A DNA stretch of 64,000 nt from Fragilaria crotonensis. Lineage: Eukaryota; Bacillariophyta; Fragilariophyceae; Fragilariales; Fragilariaceae. Shown here in pieces: positions 33,292 through 44,767 of the stretch. A program made the translations under genes and the position numbers. Below the pieces are notes generated by a model that saw only the letters and a program-made list of their open reading frames with translations, made no database searches and had not been told where the DNA came from. The first letter of the stretch is position 1; every line of letters starts with the position of its first letter. Location of the stretch: the NCBI GenBank assembly GCA_022925895.1, contig JAKSYS010000051.1, positions 95,914 to 159,913 of the forward strand, given 5' to 3'.

Positions 33292-33559
33292 TTGATGGAA
33301 GCGGATGTTGCAATTCAACTCAACTCGTTATTAATGATGCTGATACTCTGATCTCTGATATTGGCCTGTAGACTGTAGACCGCCACCTCCTACACGTAGT
33401 GACCAAAAGTCTTAAAATGCTTCACGAGAACAGTGACGTTTTTTGAAGGCATCGTCACCAGCCAGTCAGGCAGACGTCGGACGTCGGACGGTCCTTACAG
33501 ATAGGCCTCGAATATAATGGAAGTGAGCTGTGTAACTATGATGCATATTCTGAGGTCGG
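33292..33559. other. Short gap between the hAT gene and the satellite
   Basis: Upstream side of the hAT gene; no terminal inverted repeat could be recognised. Two short direct repeats, CAGACGTCGGACGTCGGACGG, occur near 33470. Confidence 0.4.
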
Positions 33560-36500
33560 ACTTGGAGATACAAGGAAATAGTTCTGTCAGGTTCAATTAC
33601 CCTTCAATCGGTGGTTACAATGAGGGTTTTCAGTTTTGAAAAAAGCAAAAACTTGCATCAGCTCTGGTATCGCAAACCTGAGACACAATGCCTGAAGCTC
33701 CGTCAACGATATTCAAAATTGGGGTCATGATCTGAGAGCAGACTTGGATTTATGAACAAAATTGATCTGTTAATGTTGGTGTCCGTGCCCTGCTCAATGG
33801 GCATTCACCATGCGGAACCAAGAATCTCTGAGCGTCTTCTCAGATGCATGACAATGATTCTATCACAGAACAATTTGCATTGAATGTGATTGCTTGGGTG
33901 TATAAATAGGGACATCTGACATTTTTCCAGAGTTGGTACTGCATTTTGCCAGAATTGACAAGGACAGAAGTGACAGCTGCTCAATGGGCATTCACCATGC
34001 GGAACCAAGAATCACCCCTTACAGTTGCTTGTTACATTCCCCAACTGTAAGGGGTGCAGGATCCTTGCTTAAATGCAAAATCTGTGGTCAGACTTGGAGA
34101 CGCAGACTCATCGTTTTTGTCAGGGTTTGCTAGCAGGGTTGCATTGGTGATGTCTCTTGGATTGTTTTTTTGCTTCAATGACTAGTGCTGTGCAAGTCAA
34201 GGCAAAATTGCTCAATAGAATGGGTGCAGGATCCCCATCAGAATGCATGATTTCAGTTGGAGATGCCAAAAACTTGATCTGTCAGGGTTTGTTAAGATTG
34301 CTTCAAGTATATCAACAGTGCCCTTGGATTGTTGTTTGTACCAAGCTTACTCATTGACTAGCACACAAGTCAATGCGCTATCCCCTAAGAATATAACGGG
34401 TGCGGGATCTCTGTGCAAATGCAAAATCTGAGGGCTGGAATGAAGATGCCAAAACAAACTTCTGTCAGGAATTGTCAAGGTTTCATGAGTGGTACCGAGG
34501 GTACCTACTGATTGTTATGGATGTGCATACTATCCAATGACTACTAGTGGGCAATTCCATGGTCTATTTGCCACATTCTACATCGCATGGTTCCTGCTAA
34601 AAGGGAAATGATGTGGTCAGCGATTTGGATAAAACAAAAGTCTTCTGTTGGTGTTTGTTAAGCTTGTACTATATTGTATTGACGGCATCATTAGATCCTC
34701 TCTACCTTCCATGCTGATTGGCTTCTGGGAGATGCAATCAATGGTCCCTGACTGGTATAAAAATATGCTGAAATTCTCAATTCTCAATGGATTTTGGACT
34801 TTGAAAAATTAACAACTGGCAATGGCTCCATCAACAACAACCTGAGACTATTTGACGGAAGCACCGGCAACAAAGTTTGCTTTGGAAGTTAGTATTGGTG
34901 TTAATGACATCAATTGGTGCAAAGTTTTGGATGCTATAACATGTTTACTATATCAATGTTGTGATAAGAAGAACTAACTGTTGCAATACCTGATGTAATC
35001 AACACTCCAGTGGCCAAACAATGATGCAGTCAGAGAAATGGCTTAACCCCTAGCTATCAGATGCATGACAATGATGCAATGAATGCGATTCCTTGGGCTT
35101 CAAACAGGGGACAAGCAACTGCCAATTTGTCTCACCTTGGGCTGCAATCACAATTTCTGACAAGGACAAGAGTGATGACTGCTCAATGGCTTTTTCTAAT
35201 GCAGTCAAACAAATGCCTGCGTGTCTTGTCACAACCATGACAATGATTCTATCACAGCACATTTGGAAATGAATGTTATTCCCTGGGCTTCAATCTGCGG
35301 ACAACTTTCCATTCGCCCAATCTTGGGATGCAATCACACTTTCTGACAGGGACAGGAGTGACAACTGCTCAATGGCTTTTTGTAGTGCAGTCAAACAAAT
35401 GTCTGAGTGCCTTGTCAGATGCATGACAATGATTTTATCACAGAACATTTGGCATTGAAAGTCATTCCCTGGGCTTCAAACTGGGGACAAGCAATTGCCA
35501 TTTTGTCTCACCTTGGGCTGCAATCACAATTTCTGACAAGGACAAGAGTGACAACTGCTCAATGGCTTTTTGTAGTGCAGTCAAACAAATGCCTGAGTGT
35601 CTTGTCAGATGCATGACAATGATTCTATCACAGAACATTTGGCAATGAATGTTATTCCTGGGCTTCAAACTGGGGACAACTTGCCATTTGTCTCACCTTG
35701 GGCTGCAATCACAATTTCTGACAAGGACAAGAGTGACAACTGCTCAATGGCTTTTGTAGTGCAGTCAAACAAATGCCTGAGTGTCTTGTCACAACCATGA
35801 CAATGATTCTATCACAGCACATTTGGCAATGAATGTTATTCCCTGGGCTTCAACTGGGACAACTTTCCATTTGCCCAATCTTGAGATACAATCACAATTT
35901 CTGACAAGGACAGGAGTGACAACTGCTCAATGGCTTTTTGTAGTGCAGTCAAACAAATGTCTGAGTGCCTTGTCAGATGCATGACAATGATTTTATCACA
36001 GAACATTTGGCATTGAAAGTCATTCCCTGGGCTTCAAACTGGGGACAAGCAATTGCCATTTTGTCTCACCTTGGGCTGCAATCACAATTTCTGACAAGGA
36101 CAAGAGTGACAACTGCTCAATGGCTTTTTGTAGTGCAGTCAAACAAATGCCTGAGTGTCTTGTCACAACCATGACAATGATTCTATCACAGCACATTTGG
36201 CAATGAATGTTATTCCCTGGGCTTCAATCTGCGGACAACTATCCATTTGCCCAATCTTGAGATACAATCACAATTTCTGACAAGGACAAGAGTGACAACT
36301 GCTCAATGGCTTTTTGTAGTGCAGTCAAACAAATGCCTGAGTGTCTTGTCACAACCATGACAATGATTCTATGACAGCACATTTGGCAATGAATGTTATT
36401 CCCTGGGCTTCAATCTGCGGACAACTTTCCATTTGCCCAATCTTGAGATACAATCACAATTTCTGACAAGGACAAGAGTGACAACTGCTCAATGGCTTTT

Positions 36501-37900
36501 TGTAGTGCAGTCAAACAAATGCCTGAGTGTCTTGTCACAACCATGACAATGATTCTATCACAGCACATTTGGCAATGAATGTTATTCCCTGGGCTTCAAT
36601 CTGCGGACAACTTTCCATTCGCCCAATCTTGAGATACAATCACAATTTCTGACAAGGACAAGAGTGACAACTGCTCAATGGCTTTTTGTAGTGCAGTCAA
36701 ACAAATGTCTGAGTGCCTTGTCACAACCATGACAATGATTCTATCACAGCACATTTGGCAATGAATGTTATTCCCTGGGCTTCAACCTGCGGACAACTTT
36801 CCATTTGCCCAATCTTGGGATGCAATCACAATTTCTGACAAGGACAAGAGTGACAACTGCTCAATGGCTTTTTGTAGTGCAGTCAAACAAATGCCTGAGT
36901 GTCTTGTCACAACCATGACAATGATTCTATCACAGCACATTTGGCAATGAATGTTATTCTCTGGGCTTCAAACTGGGGACAACTATCCATTTGCCCAATC
37001 TTGGTATGCAATCACAATTTCTGACAGGGACAGGAGTGACAACTGCTCAATGGCTTTTTGTAGTGCAGTCAAACAAATGTCTGAGTGCCTTGTCAGATGC
37101 ATGACAATGATTTTATCACAGAACATTTGGCATTGAAAGTCATTCCCTGGGCTTCAAACTGGGGACAAGCACTTGCCAATTTGTCTCACCTTGGGCTGCA
37201 ATCACAATTTCTGACAAGGACAAGAGTGATGACTGCTCAATGGCTTTTTGTAGTGCAGTCAAACAAATGCCTGAGTGTCTTGTCACAACCATGACAATGA
37301 TTCTATCACAGAACATTTGGCAATGAATGTTATTCCTGGGCTTCAACCTGCGGACAACTTTCCATTTGCCCAATCTTGAGATACAATCACAATTTCTGAC
37401 AAGGACAAGAATGATAGCTACTCAATGGGTTTCTGTCATGCAGACATAGACATTCTTGAGTGTCTTGTCAGACATGACAACAATTCTAGGACAGGATATT
37501 TTGCAATGATTGTGATTCCTTGGGCTTCAAAATGGATCACTTTGGATTGGCCCCTTATTCAGATGCATTTGGATATATTGCCAAACACGGGAGTGGCAGC
37601 TGCTCAATGGGTTTTTGTCATGCTGACAAAGGAATTTCTTAGTGTCTTGTTAGATACACGGCAATGATTCCATAACAGGACAATTTACAATGGCTGTGAT
37701 TACCTGGGCTTCAAACTGGGGACAAGCCACTGCCAATTTGCCACTCCTTGGGCTCCAGATCACAATTTCTGACAAGGACAAGAATGATGGCTAGCTGTCA
37801 TGCTGACATAGAAATATCTGAATGGTTTGACAGGTCTTTTTGTCCCAAAAGTTGCCTCATCATGCTGTCAGAAGCCTCTGTAGGCTGTGTTTGATGCATG
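33560..37900 (+). repeat. Satellite array with a unit of about 186 bp
   Basis: The word GCTCAATGG recurs at 35181, 35367, 35557, 35742, 35925, 36115, 36301, 36487, 36673, 36859, 37045 and 37235. Spacings are 183-190 bp, mostly exactly 186. Between about 35050 and 37420 neighbouring units are nearly identical. Units at 33.6-34.8 and 37.4-37.9 kb are recognisable but strongly diverged. Some units (starting TTGTCAGATGCATGAC...GATTTTATCACAG at 35411, 35969 and 37089) form a distinct variant spaced 558 and 1120 bp apart, that is about three and six units. Every unit has stops, so the short open frames in it are not genes. Confidence 0.92.
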
Positions 37901-38434
37901 GATGTGTATAAAAGGAAAAATCAGCTTGTGCAAAACCACCTAACATTTTTGCAGAAGAACAGACGGAGTTGTTCGTAACGACGTTCACGTGATGTACCGA
38001 AAGTCTCACCTACAACAATAGCATCACTTGTTAGACAATTCAACCGTCAGTGATTCTCAACCCGCTTTCTGGCTGGGGAAAACCTTATCTGATCGAAGAT
38101 GCCGTACGTGGCGTTGTGAGGGATTCGAACTTAGAGCAACTCTTCAAGCGTAAACGATTTCATGAGATGAAAATCAAGATACATATACTCTAAAATCTAA
38201 AAGGACTTACTTTGCACAGTAGCGAGTAGCGAGTGCTTGGAGTACACGAGGACCATCTACTGTAGAATTATCCTGTAATTGCCCTTTAACTCGTCTTGAA
38301 GGGTAATTACACTATCTTTGATATACTCGGAGTACGTCCGCACTCGGAGTACGTCCGCACGTCCGCAAGTACCTGCGCCGGGCTAAATGTTTCGCGCCGA
38401 GAATTGGCATATGCATAGGGGGCCGGCACAAGTA
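37901..38434. other. Post-satellite intergenic region
   Basis: A TATA-like GTGTATAAAAGG lies at 37905-37916, followed by unique sequence. No coding frame or tRNA was supported here; a TTCGAA near 38114 does not belong to a foldable tRNA. Confidence 0.4.
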
Positions 38435-38497
38435 TGGGCAATGGGGCAATGGGCAATGGGCAATGGGCAATGGGCAATGGGCAATGGGCAATGGGCA
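38435..38497 (+). repeat. GGGCAAT minisatellite
   Basis: About eight to nine nearly perfect tandem copies of the 7-mer GGGCAAT. It is followed by about 200 bp of GTTAAAGG-type low-complexity repeats (38610-38800). Confidence 0.9.
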
Positions 38498-38879
38498 CGC
38501 GCACCCAGTCGTGGTTGGATTCACAGGTGTCATATCCGGTGCAGCACTCTGGTATGTATAGCTGGTACAGTAGTACAGTAGTATCGTTCACCTTTTAGGC
38601 TTTGTGCGTGAATGTACCTTTAACAGCCGTTAAATTGTTAATTTCCTGTTAATGCATCATTGTTAAAGGGTATAATGTTAAAAGGTAAAGGTGGAGCATT
38701 TCTTAAAGGTTAAAGGTAAAGGTAGAGCATAATCTAAATGGTACGTTAAAGGGTAGGTTAATGTCAAACGTTTTCATTTTAACATTTTACCTTTTGACTT
38801 AACCTGCCGAGGCCTACAACTAGTTCATGTAATTGCATCAATACTCATACCTTGCGGAAGCCTTACTATATTACCACTG

Positions 38880-39155
38880 GTCTGCGAAGAAATATGCGTT
38901 GGATATGCGCAAAATATGCATCTTTTGACATGTCGAGACTATGCATATTTCCCAAATATGCATATTCAGGAATGCTGTGACTATGCATATCTTGGGAATA
39001 TGCAGTTTGGCGGATCGTGTGACTATGCATATTTGCGAATATGCGAATATCTAAAATCCGGTGACTATGACTATGCATATCCATGATAGTCACTTGGATA
39101 GTCGAATAATATGCGTTGTGCGATATGCGACGATCGACCTCTGATCCAGTTATCT
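38880..39155 (-). repeat. Palindromic TATGCATA array, copy B (inverted)
   Basis: Units of about 42 bp with the core GACTATGCATATTT...AAATATGCATATTC, ending in CGACGATCGACCTCTG. That end is the reverse complement of the block that opens copy A at 25.75 kb, so the two arrays are inverted relatives about 13 kb apart. The array ends about 435 bp before the Hsp70-like start codon. Confidence 0.8.
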
Positions 39156-39590
39156 GATATGTACTGTAGTACATAGTACATAGTACTACTGGTACTATTA
39201 CTACAGTATGTATACTATCCTCCCGGACAGTTGTACCGGATATAAGATACTGATACACGTTCAGAGGACACACACGGGATAGTGCGAAGTACAGAAGCGT
39301 TGGAGCGTGCGGAGTGCAGACCGTTTTCTAGCAACAACGCTCGAAGCAAGACCATCCTTTTTGGCTGCCTCCAGCCACACGCATTTCGTCTTCACTATGA
39401 AATACATACCGAAGTTATTTCCACTTTTTTGCCACCAGATTCATCCTCCGGGTACAGCGAGTATGAATGTCGGCGCCAAAGCTCACTGACACATCCTGCA
39501 TTGCTCTCGTTCCGACTCTTACTTACTCAACAATCACATTGTCATTGTCGATTCTACCCTCACGTATTCCATCTTGAATTGTATCAAAAC

Positions 39591-40988
39591 ATGGCAACGC
39601 CATCATCCTTCATTCCTGTTGGTCTTGACATTAGTTCATTATATTCTCGAATCGCTGTGGATGGTCGTCAGGGGGTCGTCAGCAACACACAAGGAGATCG
39701 TTTTACACTAGCGTTGGTGGCACAAGAAGCGTCTGGTGACTACGTTGTTGGTGAAGCTGGACTGCGTTTGGATGGTCATGTGGCCCTTGTCGATAGTAAT
39801 AAGGATGATGATGCCGATGATGATGTTGACGATGAAGGCAAAAGTCAAGCATTTTTAAAATACATGATTCAACTTGCTGCCGACAATGCCGCCGTGTCTG
39901 TCGATCAATTGCGATTGGTCGTTGCATGTCCTCCACCAACTGCCAAGAAGAATTGGATGGATCGTGTCAATCAAGCATGCAAATCTCTCATTACCGACAA
40001 GAAGAAACGCAAGGACGATTGTGTTGTGGGAATCATTACCAAGACTGCAGCAACGTGTGTTGCGTATCATTATCATCAGCAACATCATAATCAACAGCAT
40101 CATGATAATGATGCTCAACTTCATGTTCCAAAAGAAGAAACGATTCTTGTTGTGGATATGGATGGAGATTCTTCTCTTCAATTGACCGTCATGGCAGTGA
40201 CCTTCGCGGACGGAGGTGCTGTCTACTCGGAACTGTCAACTCTGTGTGTTCATGGCGTTTCAGGACCCGAACTTTTGAAAATCTTGTCGACACATGTTGC
40301 GACTCACTTTGAACGTCAAAACAAATTGTCACGAGGTGAAGTTATGGAAAGTCGCAAGGCAAAATCCAAGTTGCTCAAGGAAGCCCAACGTGTGTTGCTC
40401 AGTGGTGGCAATACCATGACATTCATGCTTGATGGACTCTACGAGGGAATGGATTGCAATGTCAATATTAGCAAACCACGATGGGAGCTAATGACGGCGG
40501 CGCTTGTTGGAAAAGTCGAGACGGCACTGAATGCCTTGGAACACAAGATTGATTCCGTCCTCTTGAGTGGTGCCTGGGCCACCATTTTTGCAAAACACTC
40601 GATTGACAAGATATTTCCGGATAAACTCAAGACGAGTTCTCTGGCGGCTGAAGAAGCGGTTGTGTTGGGATGCGCCAAACAAGCTGGTTTGATTTTGGCG
40701 AAACCAGGCTTGTCAGTCAAGACTCCTACAATGGAAGTTCCGGTGAGTCCAATTGCAATTGGAGTCGGCGAGGACGTTGTGTTGATTCCCAAGGGATCGC
40801 CATTGCCGGTCAAGATTAGTCACATTGTTACGGGCCCAACTAAAGTCTACCAGCTTGCTGCTGCCAATGACAAGATTGAGCTTGCCGATTTGACGGATGT
40901 GAAGGAAGCGACAACCATGACGGTCGAACTATCATTAGGGGGGCAGCTTTCCATTGGCTTTCCAGGTCAGCCCGTGGTTGTGATTTAA
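39591..40988 (+). CDS. Hsp70-like protein (Ssz1/HSPA14-like, divergent ATPase)
   Basis: 465 aa from the ATG at 39591 (context AAAACATGG); the longer open frame upstream lacks a better start. The order of motifs follows the actin/Hsp70 ATPase fold: an N-terminal strand VGLDISSLYSRIAV where canonical Hsp70 has GIDLGTT; RLVVACPPP; GIITKTAATCVAYHY; VVDMDGDSSLQLTV where Hsp70 has DLGGGT; then VLLSGAWATIF...AAEEAVVLGCAKQAG. The glycine-rich phosphate loops are therefore largely lost. A short C-terminal beta region follows and there is no lid. This matches ribosome-associated Ssz1 or HSPA14, which bind ATP weakly and act with a J-protein at the ribosome. An acidic and a His-rich insertion are visible. 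The role is inferred. Confidence 0.8.
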   Translation: MATPSSFIPVGLDISSLYSRIAVDGRQGVVSNTQGDRFTLALVAQEASGDYVVGEAGLRLDGHVALVDSNKDDDADDDVDDEGKSQAFLKYMIQLAADNAAVSVDQLRLVVACPPPTAKKNWMDRVNQACKSLITDKKKRKDDCVVGIITKTAATCVAYHYHQQHHNQQHHDNDAQLHVPKEETILVVDMDGDSSLQLTVMAVTFADGGAVYSELSTLCVHGVSGPELLKILSTHVATHFERQNKLSRGEVMESRKAKSKLLKEAQRVLLSGGNTMTFMLDGLYEGMDCNVNISKPRWELMTAALVGKVETALNALEHKIDSVLLSGAWATIFAKHSIDKIFPDKLKTSSLAAEEAVVLGCAKQAGLILAKPGLSVKTPTMEVPVSPIAIGVGEDVVLIPKGSPLPVKISHIVTGPTKVYQLAAANDKIELADLTDVKEATTMTVELSLGGQLSIGFPGQPVVVI

Positions 40989-42292
40989 ATCGGAAAAAAT
41001 GTACGTGTTCCTAAACGAGCTATACATAAGATACATAGACGATTGCATCAACCCACCACAAGCTACTACTGCGTACTGTTGAACTTCAGTACCTGTCTAT
41101 GAAGCTAGATTCACTCAGCAACTGCGCCTGGAGTCTGGAGCACAGACAGCAAACAGGGCCTTTTGTTGATCAGTGATCACGAATGCATGCAATCAGGTTC
41201 TCTATAAGACCTTAATGCCGGTACTAGTACGGTACTCGCATTCAGAGGAGAGTTCAAGGGGCTTTTAACTACTTCGTGTTGTTTTATCAAGTCGTAGAGC
41301 AGGATTTGATCACACTTGACATTCACACGTATGCCGTTTCATGTTCCGTTGACTTGAGTATAACACTCCCGTGGTAAAATACTACTGCTACCAGGTACTC
41401 GTAGAGAAATAGGAGTATGATAGTACATAACTGTAGGGTGTACGGTGTACGGTACTCGCATCTCGCATATCGTGAATCCATGACTCATGGTTCTACTAGT
41501 CTATCTACGCCTGAATCATATTCACGATTGCATTATGGGTGACATCAATACCGGCGAATCAAATTCGAATCTCAACGTTTCATGATTAGACTCCCGATGT
41601 CCTAAGGTGTGTAAAGCCCCAAGACTGAAAGGTCACTTGAAGTTGCGACTCCGGTACTAAAAAAATGAGGACGTTCGACATTACGAGGTCGTTTAGAAAT
41701 GTGAAATATCCAATATATCTATGATATTAACATTCGAAACCATTCTACAATGAAAAACGACGTTGACGCAAGATTCTAGAAACCGGTGACGCATGTACTT
41801 CATGTGCAAATGCACACGAGGGTTTGATGAGTGATGAAGTATGACCGTATGACCTTACGATTCATTGGGCGTTTTTTCGTAATTAAAATGTAGCACAGTG
41901 CAATTGTACCATCAGATTTATGTTCAAATGACAAACAAGGCGACACCTGAGCCGACGACTTACGATTACGAAAGCCCGATGATACAAACCAAGACAAAAG
42001 GAAATGGCTGCTGTCGCGACATTGTTGATCCTGTTCATGTCGCGGCATCCGTAGAGCCAAGATTGTAATGAGTGGAAGGCTCCTCGTACATATAATATAT
42101 GTGAGTGCACGCACAATTTACATCGAACTCTCCGTATGATACTCGAGTATTTATTCATGAAGCACATGTATGATATCTACCTTTGTATCCACGCATCACA
42201 GCTAGAGCAGGACACGAACGCCGCACTGCAACTTGCAACACAAGTTTTCAACTTCTTTGGATCACATCTCTCTCTCATTTAGTCCATGCATT
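40989..42292. other. Intergenic, no gene recognised
   Basis: GTAC-rich sequence at 41035-41470 and AT-rich sequence further on. It includes the presumed promoter of the haloperoxidase-like gene (GTACATATAATATATG near 42085). Open frames here look random. Confidence 0.4.
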
Positions 42293-43906
42293 ATGAAATT
42301 ATTCCTTCACCATCTTTCCATCTCCACATTCGCCTTATGGTGTTGCTGCATCCTCATCCCGTCGGAATTCAAGGGTCCAATCAGTAATGGCGTCCAATTC
42401 GCTGCTGCTCAGGCTGCTCCTCCTCCCTTTGCTCCCGAAATTATGACCATTCTCACAATGCTTCCACACGTTGATAAGGAACTTGCCAAGCATGAAACTC
42501 CAGTTATGATTCGCTTGGCACAATTCTTATGCGCCTTATGGTGGAATTGTGTTGCAGTGTACTCCGATACTTACAAGGACGGCATCACCAAGATCAGACC
42601 TGCTGTCACCGTCCAAAGCAGCGCCATGTGGACTTCTCCCAACCGTGCCTTATGTGCCGCTCAGGCCACGACTACCTACGTTTCCTTGTCATTTCCTGGA
42701 AATTTAGATGCCCTGGTCGATGCCTTGGCGGGAATTGGAGTCACTGTGGCACCGAAGCTCGACGCTGCAGTCGCCAATTGTAACACTGCTCTTTGCCTAC
42801 AAATGATTGCCGCTTCATCCACGTACGATCCCAACATTATGGGACACATTGTCGCAAAGCAAATTTACGATTACTCTGTTAAAGATGGATACAATCAACT
42901 TGGTAAAGATGCCGGTTGTACCGTCAATTGTCGGGCCTACGCTGATGTGACAGGATACGAACCAGTAAGCGGTACTTGCAAAGACGGTGACGACGACGAT
43001 AAAGTTTCTTACAAGAAGAGTGATCGTTGGGAACCTCTCCTCGAGGATAATGGCAGGGGATACTTCATCGTTCAACAGCACGTGACACCTCATATTGGTC
43101 AAAAGGCCAAATTTCGCTACATACCGGAGTCCGATCGCGCGAATCGCGTCGCCCCAGTCCCTTCGTACTCCAAGTCACGTCTCAACGAAGCACGCGCGGC
43201 AATTCAAGCCATGACTACCCTCAACGACGTCAAGAAGATTGAAGTCGAAGTCTTTGATGACAAGCTTCAGGTTGCCAATGCTGTCGCCAAGGCCTTTCTT
43301 GACAATTTGATTGCTCAGAACTATCAAGACACTACCTCTCTGGCCGCGCCGGGATACAATGTATCCTTCGAACGTTTCATGCACTTTCTGAATGGCTACC
43401 TCGCCAGTGAGTACGATTCCATCGTCATCTCATGGAAAGAGAAGGTTCGATACGACTTGATCCGACCCACCACCGTCATTAAGCGCTGGGGCGGCAGGAA
43501 CATCACCACCTGGGCTACTGGTGTTGGTGTCACGACCTTTCCCGCTCGTGAATTCGAGGCCTACAAGCGCGTCATGCCGCACTCGGAATACGTGTCGGGC
43601 ACTTCGTGCCTGTTCGAGGCCTCCCGGGGGTACATTGAGGCATACATGGCTCACATTGGACTCAATCCGGCATTCCCCATTAGCTTCTTGCCATACCCCC
43701 CGGGATCTAGCAAAGTGGAACCCGGCTTGACTCCTGCCACCACAGTCATGCTCCAGTACTCTAGCTTTGCACTCATGGCAGAGGCGGGAGGGCAATCGCG
43801 ACTTTACGGTGGCATTCATTTCCCACAAGCCGTGGCGGCGGGGAAGCAACTGTGTGCAGGAATTGGCGAAACAGCCGTGGCAGCGTCAGTGCAATTGTAT
43901 AATTGA
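42293..43906 (+). CDS. Vanadium haloperoxidase-like (PAP2 superfamily) secreted protein
   Basis: 537 aa from the ATG at 42293; the frame opens earlier only from a TTG. An N-terminal signal peptide is visible (MKLFLHHLSISTFALWCCC). The vanadate/phosphate-binding signature begins with KVRYDLIRP near residue 384-392 (the KxxxxxxRP motif). The second motif reads SEYVSGTSC near 430, where canonical enzymes have PSGH with a catalytic His, so that His is absent. The third reads SRLYGGIHFPQAV near 502-514, with the metal-binding His kept and the usual Asp changed. Haloperoxidases use H2O2 to oxidise halides. Diatoms have secreted relatives implicated in halocarbon release. Because of the changed residues, activity on halides is uncertain. 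Confidence 0.82.
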   Translation: MKLFLHHLSISTFALWCCCILIPSEFKGPISNGVQFAAAQAAPPPFAPEIMTILTMLPHVDKELAKHETPVMIRLAQFLCALWWNCVAVYSDTYKDGITKIRPAVTVQSSAMWTSPNRALCAAQATTTYVSLSFPGNLDALVDALAGIGVTVAPKLDAAVANCNTALCLQMIAASSTYDPNIMGHIVAKQIYDYSVKDGYNQLGKDAGCTVNCRAYADVTGYEPVSGTCKDGDDDDKVSYKKSDRWEPLLEDNGRGYFIVQQHVTPHIGQKAKFRYIPESDRANRVAPVPSYSKSRLNEARAAIQAMTTLNDVKKIEVEVFDDKLQVANAVAKAFLDNLIAQNYQDTTSLAAPGYNVSFERFMHFLNGYLASEYDSIVISWKEKVRYDLIRPTTVIKRWGGRNITTWATGVGVTTFPAREFEAYKRVMPHSEYVSGTSCLFEASRGYIEAYMAHIGLNPAFPISFLPYPPGSSKVEPGLTPATTVMLQYSSFALMAEAGGQSRLYGGIHFPQAVAAGKQLCAGIGETAVAASVQLYN

Positions 43907-44767
43907 TTTCGAGAGACTATACATTATGACTACATGTGTATGGATGCTTAGTAGTAGTTTGTTATTGTCCATCTTGCGGTGTAAAATAATAATAAAGCAT
44001 GCCATCCACTGCGTTTGTTGATGAATGCGGCAGGCATGGCATGGGCCGCTCGGCATTGTATGGATGAGGGTGGAGAACAGAGGCACAAATCGCCCTTTGA
44101 CTTCATACTTGCATCACTATAATTAAGTCTTGAGGCGTGTCATACCTGAATTTGGAATGCATACTTGTACCGACAACGGGCCCCACAAGAATGCAAGTAA
44201 AGCATTACGTCACAGCACTGACCACTGACCACTTCAAGTACTAGTACTACATACCATGAAGTCATTTCGTACAGTTGCATTCTAGACTAATCGGATCTGT
44301 AGTTCTTGAATTGAGGAAGAGTTCGCCACACCATCGTGATACGACCATAATAACGATTCCCCATTAAATCCATGTGATGTAGTCGCGGACCTCTAACCTC
44401 TAACCCAACACTTATCACCTGAATGTTGGTCGCAATACTATGAGGACCGACGTATGCCTGGTAAAGTGAACTCCATGCAGGGAATGCACATTCACCATGT
44501 GGCAAACGTTTCTATGCGCTACGTATGTCCGTTGTAAAGTTCTATTATGGTGCAGAATGCGTTGGTTTTTCCGTTCAACGGATTTGCGATGTATTCTTGG
44601 AAGTTGAATACATAAGTATTTATCCCTGCACATCCTGTGGCTTCGTCAGATGTCAGCGATCACTTTGTGAATGGGAAAGTATATAAGTGTGAATGTGAAG
44701 CCTCTGTTCTTACCTTTTATTGATTTCTTGAGCGTATCGCACTACGATCAACATATCAACTCCCGGC
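43907..44767. other. Intergenic upstream of the PrsW-like gene
   Basis: It holds a minus-strand frame (44287-44505) that stays open but lacks an ATG and any family match. A TATA-like AGTATATAAGTG at about 44676 is about 90 bp before the PrsW-like start codon and could be its core promoter. Confidence 0.4.

Noticed and set aside
35050-37420. Series of 60-70 aa open frames on both strands, similar to each other
   Set aside because: They are the 186-bp satellite read in several frames; each unit carries stops and no start context or domain.
38100-38150. GGATTCGAAC resembling a minus-strand tRNA T-loop
   Set aside because: No paired stem, anticodon arm or acceptor could be folded around it.
44287-44505. 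Minus-strand open frame of 72 codons with protein-like composition
   Set aside because: It starts from TTG, has stops just upstream and shows no family resemblance.
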